Positions 25,759 through 34,476 of a stretch of DNA of 64,000 bases are shown here, piece by piece. Position 1 is the first letter of the stretch; every line of letters begins with the position of its first letter. The position numbers and the translations under genes are program-made. Below the pieces are notes generated by a model, which ran no database searches, was not told the origin of the DNA, and saw only the letters and a list, made by a program, of their open reading frames with translations. The DNA comes from JAWPMT01 sp965267435 (GTDB lineage: Bacteria; Bacteroidota; Bacteroidia; Cytophagales; Cyclobacteriaceae): NCBI GenBank assembly GCA_965267435.1, contig OZ253960.1, positions 4,278,001 to 4,342,000 of the forward strand, in the 5' to 3' direction.

Positions 25759-27009
25759 ATGCGAATCATATTATTTCTGAGTCTAATAATTATCTATCAA
25801 TGTGGCTTGAATGCCCAGGTAAGTGACAGCAGATTCTTGTATCAGGTAGGCGTTTTAGACAGCCTCTATTCAGAAATTCTCACGGAGCAAAGAGAGATTT
25901 TTGTTCAGGTCCCTGATAGTTACAACGCCACGACAAATCGAAAATACCCCGTTGTATTTGTGCTGGATGGAGGTGTTTTTCTTCCCAATGTACAAATGGT
26001 ATTGGATGTGTATTCGGGAGGTTTCATGCCGGAGATGGTTGTAGTCGGTGTCTCCAACAGGCAGAATAGAATCAGAGACCTCACCACTTCAAAAGCCTCC
26101 ACGTTGTACGGGAGGCCGTTCAATCAAGAAAGTGGTGAGGCGGATAAATTCATTGGTTTTCTTGAGCAGGAGTTGATCCCACATATTGAGGAAAATTATC
26201 CGGTTACCAACTACCGAACACTCGTGGGGCATTCGCATGGCGGTTTATTTACCATCTATGCTTTGCTCAAGCATCCGAACCTTTTCCAGAATTATCTGTC
26301 GATTGACCCAAGTCTGTATTGGGACAATCAGCAACTGCTAAAAGAAGCACCCTCTCGCCTTCAAAATGAGGTGCTTAGTGGTAAGTCGCTGTACTTTTCC
26401 TTGTCGGGGCAACTTCACAATCAGAATCCGGAAATAACGATTGACAATGTGATGGATGACGAATCGGAATCTACTCTTTTCGCCCGGTCCAACATTGAAC
26501 TCAAAAATCTTCTAGAGAAGAACAAGCAAAACGGTTTGCTGGTCGAATGGGAGTTCTTTGAAAACGATCTACATGGGACCATACCATTCCCCTCCATTAG
26601 AAATGGATTGATCGCACTCTTTGAATGGTTCCAAATGGAAAACACCAATAAGTTCAACTCACCCGAAACACCCGCCAATGAGTTGAATGAGATCATCCAA
26701 TATCGAGCTGCCAAGCTTCAAGACCACTTCGGGTATCCAGTTCCACCTTACCCCGAGGATCTTTTGACCGTACTGGGTTACATGAGCATGGATACGGGCC
26801 AAATGGAAAAGTCCAAGATGTTCTTTGATTACACGATTGAATTTTACTCATCCAGCGCTAATGCTTATGACTCTATGGCTGACTATTTCGAAAGGCAGGA
26901 AGATTATACCAAGGCACTACAATTTGTCACCAAGGCATTTGAATTGAGTGGTGATGACTACCACAAAGACAGAATGAAAACATTGAGCGAAGCCATCAAC
27001 AAAGGCTGA
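25759..27009 (+). CDS. Secreted esterase (PF00756-like) with C-terminal TPR-like region
   Basis: 416 aa with a signal peptide (1-20, ..GLNAQ). The esterase domain of the IroE/Fes/mycolyltransferase type holds YPVVFVLDGG at 64-72 and the nucleophile elbow VGHSHGGLF with Ser159. His follows in NDLHGTIPFPS. The C-terminal ~80 residues (LTVLGYMSMDTGQMEKSKMF, YFERQEDYTKALQFVTKAFE) form TPR-like helices. The substrate may be an ester-linked siderophore or a polysaccharide ester; neither is supported by neighbours. Confidence 0.83.
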   Translation: MRIILFLSLIIIYQCGLNAQVSDSRFLYQVGVLDSLYSEILTEQREIFVQVPDSYNATTNRKYPVVFVLDGGVFLPNVQMVLDVYSGGFMPEMVVVGVSNRQNRIRDLTTSKASTLYGRPFNQESGEADKFIGFLEQELIPHIEENYPVTNYRTLVGHSHGGLFTIYALLKHPNLFQNYLSIDPSLYWDNQQLLKEAPSRLQNEVLSGKSLYFSLSGQLHNQNPEITIDNVMDDESESTLFARSNIELKNLLEKNKQNGLLVEWEFFENDLHGTIPFPSIRNGLIALFEWFQMENTNKFNSPETPANELNEIIQYRAAKLQDHFGYPVPPYPEDLLTVLGYMSMDTGQMEKSKMFFDYTIEFYSSSANAYDSMADYFERQEDYTKALQFVTKAFELSGDDYHKDRMKTLSEAINKG

Positions 27010-27084
27010 TACGCCTGCACGATTTAGGTCGGCTGCCCAATACTGCTGCAGCCCTCGCATCCAATCATAGACCAAAGAGACCCC

Positions 27085-27900
27085 ATGAAACCATTGATAA
27101 AAACCATTCTATTCTTGGTGCTCCTAACCCTTATCGACTTCTTGTTTCGTAAAGGACTCGTAGGGCATTTCTTACCTTTTGTATTGCCGCTGAACCTAAA
27201 CATTTTGCTACTATTCGCAATGTTCACCGGTTGTGCGTGGTTCATCACTAAGCGGTTTGCCCAATCGGATCAAATGCGCTTGAATGACCTGGGTATCTCC
27301 TTAAGTAAAAGCAACCAAATAGATTTCTTCATTGGCTTTGTTGTGGGTACCGTTCTTTGGGGGATTGTTTCCCTCAGCCAATCGCTATTCACCGGTTTTT
27401 CGTGGGTCTTGAGACCAGACTTCAATGCGCTAACATTGATTCATGGTCTCGTCTTCATATTCATTGCAGATTTGGGAACGGAGCTTTTCACCCGTGGGTA
27501 CCCGCTCATCAAATTAGAAGAAGGTTTCGGCGCAAAAGCGGCCATTGCTATCATGGTTTTCTTTGAAGTGCTCAAGAGCCTCGCATTCAACATTGGCAGT
27601 GATTTACTTCTTTATGCCGTTCTGATCCCAACTCTTCACATTGTATTCTTTAGCATCATTTACTTCAAAACAAGGCGACTAGGTGCATCACTGGGTGTGC
27701 ATACGGGTGCCAACTTCATCACCATCAGTGTTTTTGATCTTCGGATAGAACAACCAGGCCAGGCCATTCCAGCAGGCATTTTCCAGGCAGACGCTGATTT
27801 GGAAACCTTGTCTCTTCATGCTCTACAATTGCCATGGGTGGTCATGGCCCTGATGTTCAGTATTGCTACTTACATTTGGTGGACAAGAAAATCCTCGTAG
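27085..27900 (+). CDS. CPBP/Abi-type intramembrane protease homologue, partly degenerate
   Basis: 271 aa with about seven to eight membrane helices. The CPBP motif 1 appears as GTELFTRGYPL (Glu133, Arg137), one Glu instead of the usual EE. Motif 2 reads FFEVLKSLAF, where family members usually have His. Motif 3 is LGVHTGANFI with a His and Asn. CPBP proteins resemble type II CAAX prenyl proteases and act in bacteriocin immunity or membrane proteolysis. The motif loss leaves catalytic activity doubtful. Confidence 0.75.
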   Translation: MKPLIKTILFLVLLTLIDFLFRKGLVGHFLPFVLPLNLNILLLFAMFTGCAWFITKRFAQSDQMRLNDLGISLSKSNQIDFFIGFVVGTVLWGIVSLSQSLFTGFSWVLRPDFNALTLIHGLVFIFIADLGTELFTRGYPLIKLEEGFGAKAAIAIMVFFEVLKSLAFNIGSDLLLYAVLIPTLHIVFFSIIYFKTRRLGASLGVHTGANFITISVFDLRIEQPGQAIPAGIFQADADLETLSLHALQLPWVVMALMFSIATYIWWTRKSS

Positions 27901-27946
27901 AGGAATTCCGCAGCACACTAAATTGATTACCTATAAGAGCGCGCAA

Positions 27947-28459
27947 ATGGAGTTAGTAAAAGCGGCCACACAATGGGCCAAAGACGAAGTTTTCTCATCT
28001 GCCTTTTTCATTCTTTTCGGGATCATGTTTGTTCTCGGGACAGTCGGATTCTGGCAATTGGGAAGAACCGCGACCGCCAAGGCGTTCATATTCCCTACCC
28101 TGGTCGCGGGGATTTTGCTGCTGACGATTGGCCTCGGACTGTTTTTCACCAATAAGTCGAGGGTCACAAGCCTGCCAGCTGCTTATGAGGCGGATACGCC
28201 AGCCTTCGTCAAATCGGAAATTGCCCGCGCCGACAAAGCGATGGCAGAGTACAGAACCATCGTTTTCAAAGTCATCCCGTTCATTATCGTGGCAGCGGCC
28301 CTACTGATTGTCTTTATCGACACGCCGCTATGGCGCGCGATCGGCATCACGACCATCGCCATGATGGTCTGCATCTTGTTTGTGGACAGCAATGCCAACG
28401 CCCGAATGGACGCCTACAAGCAGAAGCTAGTGGCTACAGAAAGTCAGGAGGGGGATTAA
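27947..28459 (+). CDS. Hypothetical tetra-helical membrane protein
   Basis: 170 aa from the ATG at 27947; the frame opens at 27863 inside the previous gene. Four membrane helices occur in two pairs (about 20-40, 48-66, 103-122, 125-143) around a polar loop (SRVTSLPAAYEADTPAFVKS). No motif is recognised. It lies 46 bp after the CPBP-like gene and could be cotranscribed with it. Confidence 0.65.
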   Translation: MELVKAATQWAKDEVFSSAFFILFGIMFVLGTVGFWQLGRTATAKAFIFPTLVAGILLLTIGLGLFFTNKSRVTSLPAAYEADTPAFVKSEIARADKAMAEYRTIVFKVIPFIIVAAALLIVFIDTPLWRAIGITTIAMMVCILFVDSNANARMDAYKQKLVATESQEGD

Positions 28460-28479
28460 AGGAACTGCAGAAGACCATG

Positions 28480-28530
28480 CTAAACGGCAGCGTCTAACGT
28501 TCCCTGTTCGACCCTAACAAACATGGCTCC
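28480..28530 (+). repeat. Intergenic attC-like repeat, copy 11 (short)
   Basis: GCGTCTAACGTTCCC then TTCGACCCTAACAAACATGG (28507-28526), continuing GCT. The second part matches the block at 8960-8982. It lies between a membrane gene and the BCCT transporter gene. Confidence 0.45.
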
Positions 28531-28586
28531 CATTCCTGGACAAACCGACCCTCCTTTACTCTCCAGTAATATCTAGTTTTGTTTCC

Positions 28587-30134
28587 ATGGCGCTACAGGA
28601 AAAGAACTTTCAAACCGACTGGGTAATGTTTGCGGCTACTGTTGGCGCCATATTGGCCATTTCAGTACCCATTGTTGGTTTTCATGAACAAGCCGGGACC
28701 TTCATTACCAAAGCCTATGATTTCATCACAGAGAGGTTTGGTCTCCTCTATATATGGTATGGAGCTGGCGCAATGGTTTTCTTATCGTGGCTGGCTTTAA
28801 GTCGATTTGGCAAGCAGACCCTCGGTGATGAATCTCACCCTGTTGAATTCAGTACCCTAAGTTGGATTGGGATGATCTTTTGCTCCGGTGTAGGTGCAGG
28901 ATTGCTGTACTGGGCCGTGCTGGAGTGGGGGTATTATCTGGAAGCACCACCGTTTGGGTTCGCTGCCCGGAGTACGGAAGCCACTGAATGGGCCGCCAGT
29001 TATGGCTTGTTTCATTGGGGTCCCAGCGCGTGGGCTATCTATTGTCTTCCTACTGTCGCTATTGCCTACTCCTTTTACAACCGGAAAGTGCCCTACTTGA
29101 GGTTGAGCAGCGGGGTTTTGAATTTTCTTCCCAATGGTGTCAACAGTCCCCGTGGAAGGTTCATTGATTTTCTTTTCATGATCAATTTGATCGGAGGGAC
29201 AGGCACTTCATTGGGACTGTCTGCCCCCATGATTGCTGGAGGATTTGCCCGGTTATTTGGTTGGGAGCATGACTTTGCCTTAGAAGTGGGTGTGGTAATC
29301 CTTTCCATCGCCATTTTTGGCACATCCGCCTACATCGGACTTCACAGAGGGTTTAAGAAACTTGCCGACTTTAATGTCTATTTGGCTTTTGCCCTGCTCT
29401 TTTTTGTGTTGGCTGTGGGCCCCAGCTTGTTTATTCTAAAAGTTGGGACAAACAGTATTGGGCTCGTGCTGCAAAACTTTGTCCGAATGAGCCTTTGGAC
29501 CGACCCCATAGCCAATTCAGGATTCGTGGAGAACTGGACCATTTTCTACTGGGCCTGGTGGGTCGCATATGCACCGTTTGTCGGTATTTTCGTCACGCGC
29601 ATTTCAAGGGGCAGAACGCTACGTCAGGTCATTGGTGGGATGCTCGTTTTTGGAAGTTTGGGCGCGTGGCTTTTCTTCATCGTTTTTGGAAATTATACCA
29701 TGCACCTGGAGCTAACGGACGTCATGAATATTACTGAGCAGATGCAACAAGGAAATAGGGAAGCTGCATCTGTTGTAAGTCTGATATTCTCTTCAATGCC
29801 GGCAGGCAAAATAGCGCTGGGCGCCTTCGTGTTGATCGCATTGATATTTCTTGCAACAACCTATGATTCGGCTTCTTTTAGCCTGGCGTCCGTCAGTACA
29901 CGCGAATTAAAAGCGGGGGAGAATCCTGCCAGATGGAATCGACTTTTTTGGGCGCTTGGATTGGGTGTGGTGCCCGTTTCGTTGCTCTTCGTCGACGGGG
30001 GGTTGAAGGTTGTGCTGTCGGCTACTATCGTAGTTTCATTACCATTGCTGGTCGTCGGACTGTTAATGGCCATTTCATTAACACGAATGCTTAAGGAAGA
30101 TGTCCCGATAAATGAATCAAAGGATGAGCACTAG
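28587..30134 (+). CDS. BCCT-family betaine/choline/carnitine transporter
   Basis: 515 aa inner-membrane transporter with twelve helices. The BCCT signature is clear: FCSGVGAGLLYWAVLEWGYY in the Gly-rich/aromatic helix and NWTIFYWAWWVAYAPFVG in the aromatic betaine-box helix, then RISRGRTLRQVIGG. Family members move quaternary ammonium or related zwitterions by sodium or proton coupling, for osmoprotection or as a carbon source. The SDR and MDR genes that follow with small gaps may handle the imported substrate, but this is inference. A long regulatory C-terminal tail as in BetP is absent. Confidence 0.9.
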   Translation: MALQEKNFQTDWVMFAATVGAILAISVPIVGFHEQAGTFITKAYDFITERFGLLYIWYGAGAMVFLSWLALSRFGKQTLGDESHPVEFSTLSWIGMIFCSGVGAGLLYWAVLEWGYYLEAPPFGFAARSTEATEWAASYGLFHWGPSAWAIYCLPTVAIAYSFYNRKVPYLRLSSGVLNFLPNGVNSPRGRFIDFLFMINLIGGTGTSLGLSAPMIAGGFARLFGWEHDFALEVGVVILSIAIFGTSAYIGLHRGFKKLADFNVYLAFALLFFVLAVGPSLFILKVGTNSIGLVLQNFVRMSLWTDPIANSGFVENWTIFYWAWWVAYAPFVGIFVTRISRGRTLRQVIGGMLVFGSLGAWLFFIVFGNYTMHLELTDVMNITEQMQQGNREAASVVSLIFSSMPAGKIALGAFVLIALIFLATTYDSASFSLASVSTRELKAGENPARWNRLFWALGLGVVPVSLLFVDGGLKVVLSATIVVSLPLLVVGLLMAISLTRMLKEDVPINESKDEH

Positions 30135-30135
30135 C

Positions 30136-30921
30136 ATGAGATTCTTCAAGGAAAGTATGAATGTGGTTGTCATAGCCGGGGCTTCTGGCATTGGAAGGGA
30201 GATTGTCCGGGCGTTTTTGGAGGAATCCGCCCATGTTTTTGTGTGCGATATCTCTGAGGACCTGATAGCGGAGTTTAGTACTGAATTTACTGATACATAC
30301 ATTGAGAAGGTAGATGTCGCCAAATACGACGAAGTAAAGAACTTCTTTGGTGCCATCTCCAGGAAAGTTGATTCCATTGACGTCCTGGTCAATTGTGCGG
30401 GTATTGCGGGACCTACCGCCTTGCTTCATGAAGCCGATCCGAAACACTGGGATCAGACGATTGATGTCAACGTTAAGGGTATGTTTTACTGCTGTCGCCA
30501 GGCCATTCCACTCATCAAGAAATCGAAGAACGGCTCAATTATCAACCTGGCTTCCAACGCGGCATTCTTCGGATTTCCTTATCGATCGGCTTATACGGCC
30601 GCGAAGTGGGCGACCATAGGTTTGACGAAAACACTCGCGATGGAACTTGGCAATGATGGGATAAGGGTCAATGCCATTTGTCCAGGAAGTGTGACGGGAG
30701 ACCGGATAGATCGAGTCATCCAAGCTGATGCCAGGGAGCAAGGAAAGACCATAGAAGAAATAAAAGCTTCCTATGTGAAGCAGGTATCACTGAAGACATT
30801 CGTGGGTCCGGAGGATGTTGCCAATATGTGCCTTTTCTTGTCTTCAGAGATGGGAAAATTCATTTCCGGTCAGGCCATTGGTTTGGACGGCCACACGGAA
30901 GGATTATCTACAGAAATATAG
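30136..30921 (+). CDS. Short-chain dehydrogenase/reductase
   Basis: 261 aa. The NAD(P)-binding motif AGASGIG is at 14-20, NCAGIAG near 86-92. The catalytic set is Ser140 (NLASNAA), Tyr153 and Lys157 (SAYTAAKWA). PGSVTGDRIDR follows the active site, and the C-terminus LDGHTEGL completes the classical fold. Start codons at 30112, 30124 and 30136 are possible; the earlier ones overlap the BCCT stop. It is 2 bp behind the transporter gene and 10 bp ahead of the MDR gene, so the three look cotranscribed. Substrate unknown. Confidence 0.88.
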   Translation: MRFFKESMNVVVIAGASGIGREIVRAFLEESAHVFVCDISEDLIAEFSTEFTDTYIEKVDVAKYDEVKNFFGAISRKVDSIDVLVNCAGIAGPTALLHEADPKHWDQTIDVNVKGMFYCCRQAIPLIKKSKNGSIINLASNAAFFGFPYRSAYTAAKWATIGLTKTLAMELGNDGIRVNAICPGSVTGDRIDRVIQADAREQGKTIEEIKASYVKQVSLKTFVGPEDVANMCLFLSSEMGKFISGQAIGLDGHTEGLSTEI

Positions 30922-30931
30922 AAATTGGAAT

Positions 30932-31915
30932 ATGAAAGCAGCTTGGTTTAATTCATTTGGTCCGGCCGAGGACGTGTTGGAGGTAGGTGACTGGAAAACC
31001 CCAGAGCCATCACATGGAGAGGTGAAAATACGGATACACGCATCAGGTGTCAATCCTTCGGATACCAAAAAACGTGCGGGATCGAACCCTGCACTTTTGG
31101 AAGGCGGCCCGGTGATCCCTCATAGCGATGGAGCCGGAATCATCGAAGCTGTCGGTCCGGGAGTGCCGTCCTCCAGAATAGGCGAGAGGGTTTGGGTCTA
31201 TAATGCTCAATATGGAAGGCAAGAAGGCACGGCTGCTGAATACGTCTGTCTTCCGAGTCAACAGGCCGTCTGGTTACCGGACAATGCATCCTTTAGGGAG
31301 GGCGCCATGATGGCCATCCCCGCCATGACCGCTCATCGGGCTGTGTTTGCTGATGGCGATGTCGACGGTCAGCACGTGCTGGTCACCGGAGGGGCTGGCC
31401 GCGTGGGCTATTACGCCATACAATGGGCAAAATATTTTGGAGCTACAGTAATCGCCACGGCTTCGAGCCCATCAAGCAAAGAGGAATGTGCCAGAGCCGG
31501 AGCGGATCTTGTTGTGGACCATCCTTCAGCTGAAGTCAATCAGGAAATATTGGATTTTACGAACGGTAACAAAATAGACCGCGTGGTCGAAGGTGATTTT
31601 GGAGCCAACCTGCTCCCGGTCCTGGATATTGTAAAAACCAGTGGGGTCATTGCCAGCTACTCGTCAATGACAGATATGAATCCATCTATTCCTTTTGTTC
31701 GCATGATGTTCATGGACCTGACGGTTCGTTTGGTCCTGGTCTATGCGATGCCCGACGAGGCGAAACTGCATGCGGCAGAAGACATCACTACATTTCTCTC
31801 ATTGGAACGGTTGGATAACAGGGTGGCCGAGGAACACCCTCTTGACAATATCGCGAAAGCACATCAGGCTATCGAAAGGGGAGGCAATAATGGTTCAGTG
31901 ATTGTAACGATGTGA
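30932..31915 (+). CDS. Zinc-independent MDR-family oxidoreductase (quinone reductase-like)
   Basis: 327 aa from the ATG at 30932, 10 bp after the SDR stop. The N-terminal GroES-like domain reads AAWFNSFGPAEDVLEVGDW, with VNPSDTKKRAG and VIPHSDGAGIIEAVG. The nucleotide-binding motif VTGGAGRVGYYAIQWAKYFG is followed by ATASSPSSKEECARAGADLV. Catalytic zinc ligands are not apparent, as in NADPH:quinone oxidoreductases. It likely reduces a quinone or enone with NADPH. Confidence 0.85.
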   Translation: MKAAWFNSFGPAEDVLEVGDWKTPEPSHGEVKIRIHASGVNPSDTKKRAGSNPALLEGGPVIPHSDGAGIIEAVGPGVPSSRIGERVWVYNAQYGRQEGTAAEYVCLPSQQAVWLPDNASFREGAMMAIPAMTAHRAVFADGDVDGQHVLVTGGAGRVGYYAIQWAKYFGATVIATASSPSSKEECARAGADLVVDHPSAEVNQEILDFTNGNKIDRVVEGDFGANLLPVLDIVKTSGVIASYSSMTDMNPSIPFVRMMFMDLTVRLVLVYAMPDEAKLHAAEDITTFLSLERLDNRVAEEHPLDNIAKAHQAIERGGNNGSVIVTM

Positions 31916-31950
31916 TGCGCTGATACAGGGAAATAGTAGCTGGAAGACCT

Positions 31951-33261
31951 ATGCAATCAATGACTACCTGGAAACATTTTGACTTGAGAAAACCTCTTTT
32001 GCCTATCCTGTTCATGTTGATGATTTTATCGGGATTGGCGCAGGGGCCTGAACTGCAGATAAATCAGCATGTAAATGATGAAGACGGCATTTTGATCGAT
32101 AAGAATACGGTCCAAACGTTCCTGATTATTGAGAATAAGGGAGAGGGTAAGGTGGATATGGCAATTCATTGGACAATTATGACCGACGATTGGCGGCCCC
32201 TCAAATCCATGACAGTCCATAGATCTGTCGAGCCCAATCAGTCCATAAGAGCGGACTGTCCACTCTACCGGTTTCCTGGTGCTGGCTTTTATCGAGTCAA
32301 GGCACAAGTCAACGTTGGGGATTCCTGGCAACAGGACATGGAGCACGTAATAGGGGTGGATCCGGAGGAGATCACTGCTCCAAAAGATGAGATTCAAGAT
32401 TTTGAGCAATTCTGGGATAAGGCGCTGAATGAGTTGGCAGCGGTTGCTCCAGATTACAAGCTTACTCCTGTTGAACGTCCAGGTGCCAAGACGGATCTAT
32501 ACCGGGTAGAGATGAAAAGCTATCAGGGTAAAACCGTCAGAGGGTGGCTGGAAGTGCCCAAAAGCGAAGGGGTGTATCCAGCGCTTTTGCGGGTGCCGGG
32601 CTACCAAGAGAATATGGAGCCAATAGATGTCATGGATGACATGATTGTTTTTTCCTTTAATACCCGGGATCATGGTGAGAGTGATGACTCCAATGGAGAA
32701 GGCACCAGGGCTTGGGATATGTGGGTCCGGGGTTTTGAAGCTGTAGATAACTACTATTACAAAGGACTTTTTCTCGACTGCATCCGGGCGATGGATTTCC
32801 TTGAATCAAGGGAGGACGTAGATCAAAACCGCATCGCCATCTGGGGTGGCAGCCAGGGTGGAGGGTTGAGCTTCTCAACAGCAGCGTTGGATCAGCGTGT
32901 TGACCTGTGTATAGCGGATATCCCGTATATGAGTGAATACCCAAGATACTTTGAGATCACCTACTGGCCTGAAGTAGACAGCTGGTTTGCTGAAAACCCG
33001 ACGTCCAGCTGGGATCAGGTATTGAATACCCTTTCCTATTACGATACAAAGAACTTCGCTGACAAGATCGAGTGCCCAGTTTGGATGGGTATAGGCCTAC
33101 AGGATGATATATGTCCGCCAGCGACAAGCTTCGTGGCTTACAATAAGGTACAAACCGAGAAAAGCTATGTTGTCTACAAAAACGAAAAGCATAGCCAGCC
33201 GAGGGAGCATTATACCAATCGTTTTAAGGAGTTGAGAACTTTCTTCGAAATGGACAAATGA
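31951..33261 (+). CDS. Secreted acetylxylan esterase-like alpha/beta hydrolase
   Basis: 436 aa with a signal peptide (..LSGLAQ, about 31). An N-terminal beta domain of about 110 residues is followed by the AXE1/cephalosporin-C deacetylase-type catalytic domain. The fold shows RVPGYQENM, FNTRDHGESD and the elbow AIWGGSQGGGLS with Ser301. Acid Asp is in GLQDDICPP and His in KNEKHSQPRE. Family enzymes remove acetyl groups from xylan, oligosaccharides or similar esters. It lies 35 bp behind the MDR gene. Confidence 0.85.
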   Translation: MQSMTTWKHFDLRKPLLPILFMLMILSGLAQGPELQINQHVNDEDGILIDKNTVQTFLIIENKGEGKVDMAIHWTIMTDDWRPLKSMTVHRSVEPNQSIRADCPLYRFPGAGFYRVKAQVNVGDSWQQDMEHVIGVDPEEITAPKDEIQDFEQFWDKALNELAAVAPDYKLTPVERPGAKTDLYRVEMKSYQGKTVRGWLEVPKSEGVYPALLRVPGYQENMEPIDVMDDMIVFSFNTRDHGESDDSNGEGTRAWDMWVRGFEAVDNYYYKGLFLDCIRAMDFLESREDVDQNRIAIWGGSQGGGLSFSTAALDQRVDLCIADIPYMSEYPRYFEITYWPEVDSWFAENPTSSWDQVLNTLSYYDTKNFADKIECPVWMGIGLQDDICPPATSFVAYNKVQTEKSYVVYKNEKHSQPREHYTNRFKELRTFFEMDK

Positions 33262-33348
33262 CCTGAGTCTTTAAGGGCCTGGTTCCAGCTGAACAATTGC
33301 CATACTTTTGGCGTGCATAGCATAACAAAAGAAAAATGTTCGATTAGC

Positions 33349-33813
33349 ATGAAACCATTTTTTATGATAGCGTTCCTCTTAGTAGCCATCTGCGGTTTCT
33401 CACAAGACCGTTGGAACTTGATTTACGAGAATGACGCTGAAGGCCGTACTATTGCCGGAAATCTGGACGACCTGGTCAAAGCAGTTCGAAACGGAGAGAG
33501 CGTTCGCATTTATTTTCGGATGGGTAGACCGGACCAGCCGGAAATCTTTGTGGAACACACGGCTTTGGCGAAGTTTACTACTATCATGAACTCGCCCGAC
33601 GGCCAGTTCGTAGCAGCTCAAATTGACCCAATAGTAGGTCAAATCCCAAGCTTCGAAGAAGGACAAGTACTGCTCAAGGAGAATTTGGAATGGTCCCTGA
33701 TTGCGGCATCCAATGGTAGCAATGACACGATGACCAGAAACGTGGTGACAGGGGAAATAGTGGATCATAGACAGGTTCGCTGGGGAACGAAATGGTTTGT
33801 GGAAACAGAGTAG
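33349..33813 (+). CDS. Secreted hypothetical protein
   Basis: 154 aa from the ATG at 33349; the frame opens at 33313 just after a GCATAACAAAAG box. The signal peptide is about 1-18 (..CGFSQ). The mature protein is beta-rich, with blocks like AGNLDDLVKAVRNGESVRIY and RWGTKWFVETE. The layout recalls small secreted unknowns of Bacteroidota, and no domain is assigned. It is the last + strand gene of the first half. Confidence 0.6.
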   Translation: MKPFFMIAFLLVAICGFSQDRWNLIYENDAEGRTIAGNLDDLVKAVRNGESVRIYFRMGRPDQPEIFVEHTALAKFTTIMNSPDGQFVAAQIDPIVGQIPSFEEGQVLLKENLEWSLIAASNGSNDTMTRNVVTGEIVDHRQVRWGTKWFVETE

Positions 33814-33876
33814 CCGTCGCTGATATGTCTATCCACGGATTGAAGGTCACGGAGGGGGAGTATCGGTTATTTCAGC

Positions 33877-34335
33877 TTAATCCGGCTTATCGATCTTTTC
33901 GATCTGGAGCATTACTTTGGACGCCGGGCCAAATGAAATGAGCACCTGATCACCTTTGTCATAGTCGAAGTACGCGTCCATGTCGACGTGGTAGGTCTTG
34001 CCGCTGATTGTAAATTGACAATTGGCTCGGTGCCGTATCTTATCCTCAAGCGTGCCCTGCACGGCCTCCTTCACACCCCCTTTTACGTCGGCCTTTAGTT
34101 TCTTGTAATGGCGTCGGATCCATATCGCAAAAAATAGGATAACTATGGACGCACCAGCCAGGATCATTCCCGCCATATCATCACCATCGGCAAAGACCAT
34201 GACCACACCAAAAATGGCCATCAGCACCACAACGAAGGACATGATACCCGACAGGAACATAGTTGTAGTCTTCTGAAACCTGAGCTTCTTCAGGTCCTTC
34301 TCAGTCAACTCCAATGTCCATGTCTTGTCCTTCAC
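33877..34335 (-). CDS. Hypothetical membrane protein with two helices
   Basis: 152 aa from a GTG at 34335. The same frame extends to an ATG at 34443, but the extra N-terminal residues are translated from an inverted repeat and look unlike protein. Two helices (about 26-48 and 52-71) separate an N-terminal amphipathic stretch (TWTLELTEKDLKKLRFQK) from a cytoplasmic domain with HVDMDAYFDYDKGDQVLISF. No family assigned. It is the last gene of a minus-strand group starting with the serine hydrolase. Confidence 0.55.
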   Translation of the reverse strand: MKDKTWTLELTEKDLKKLRFQKTTTMFLSGIMSFVVVLMAIFGVVMVFADGDDMAGMILAGASIVILFFAIWIRRHYKKLKADVKGGVKEAVQGTLEDKIRHRANCQFTISGKTYHVDMDAYFDYDKGDQVLISFGPASKVMLQIEKIDKPD

Positions 34336-34374
34336 ACCCTCTTTTTTTGCAATATCGTCAATGGGTGAGAATTT

Positions 34375-34460
34375 TTGTCTTGGCCAGAGAAGTTGTGGAA
34401 GGTGCGTCTCTACCGCGTGCCTACAGGGCAGGAAGCCGTCCACAAGAACGGCTTCAGGTA
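34375..34460. repeat. Intergenic inverted-repeat cluster
   Basis: Contains GAAGCCGTCC..AACGGCTTC (hairpin near 34434-34456) and GGTGCGTCTCTACCGCGTGC (near 34401-34420). The second recalls the GTAGAGACGC palindromes common in bacterial intergenic repeats. It sits between two minus-strand genes and creates a false extension of the downstream frame. Confidence 0.45.
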
Positions 34461-34476
34461 TTTTCGATGGTCGCTG

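Noticed and set aside
28574..28581. TAGTTTTG, a -7-like match upstream of the BCCT gene
   Set aside because: It lies only 6 bp before the ATG, too close for a promoter of that start codon.
30815..30931. Upstream extension of the MDR gene
   Set aside because: It lies within the SDR coding sequence in another frame; the ATG at 30932 begins the GroES-like domain exactly.
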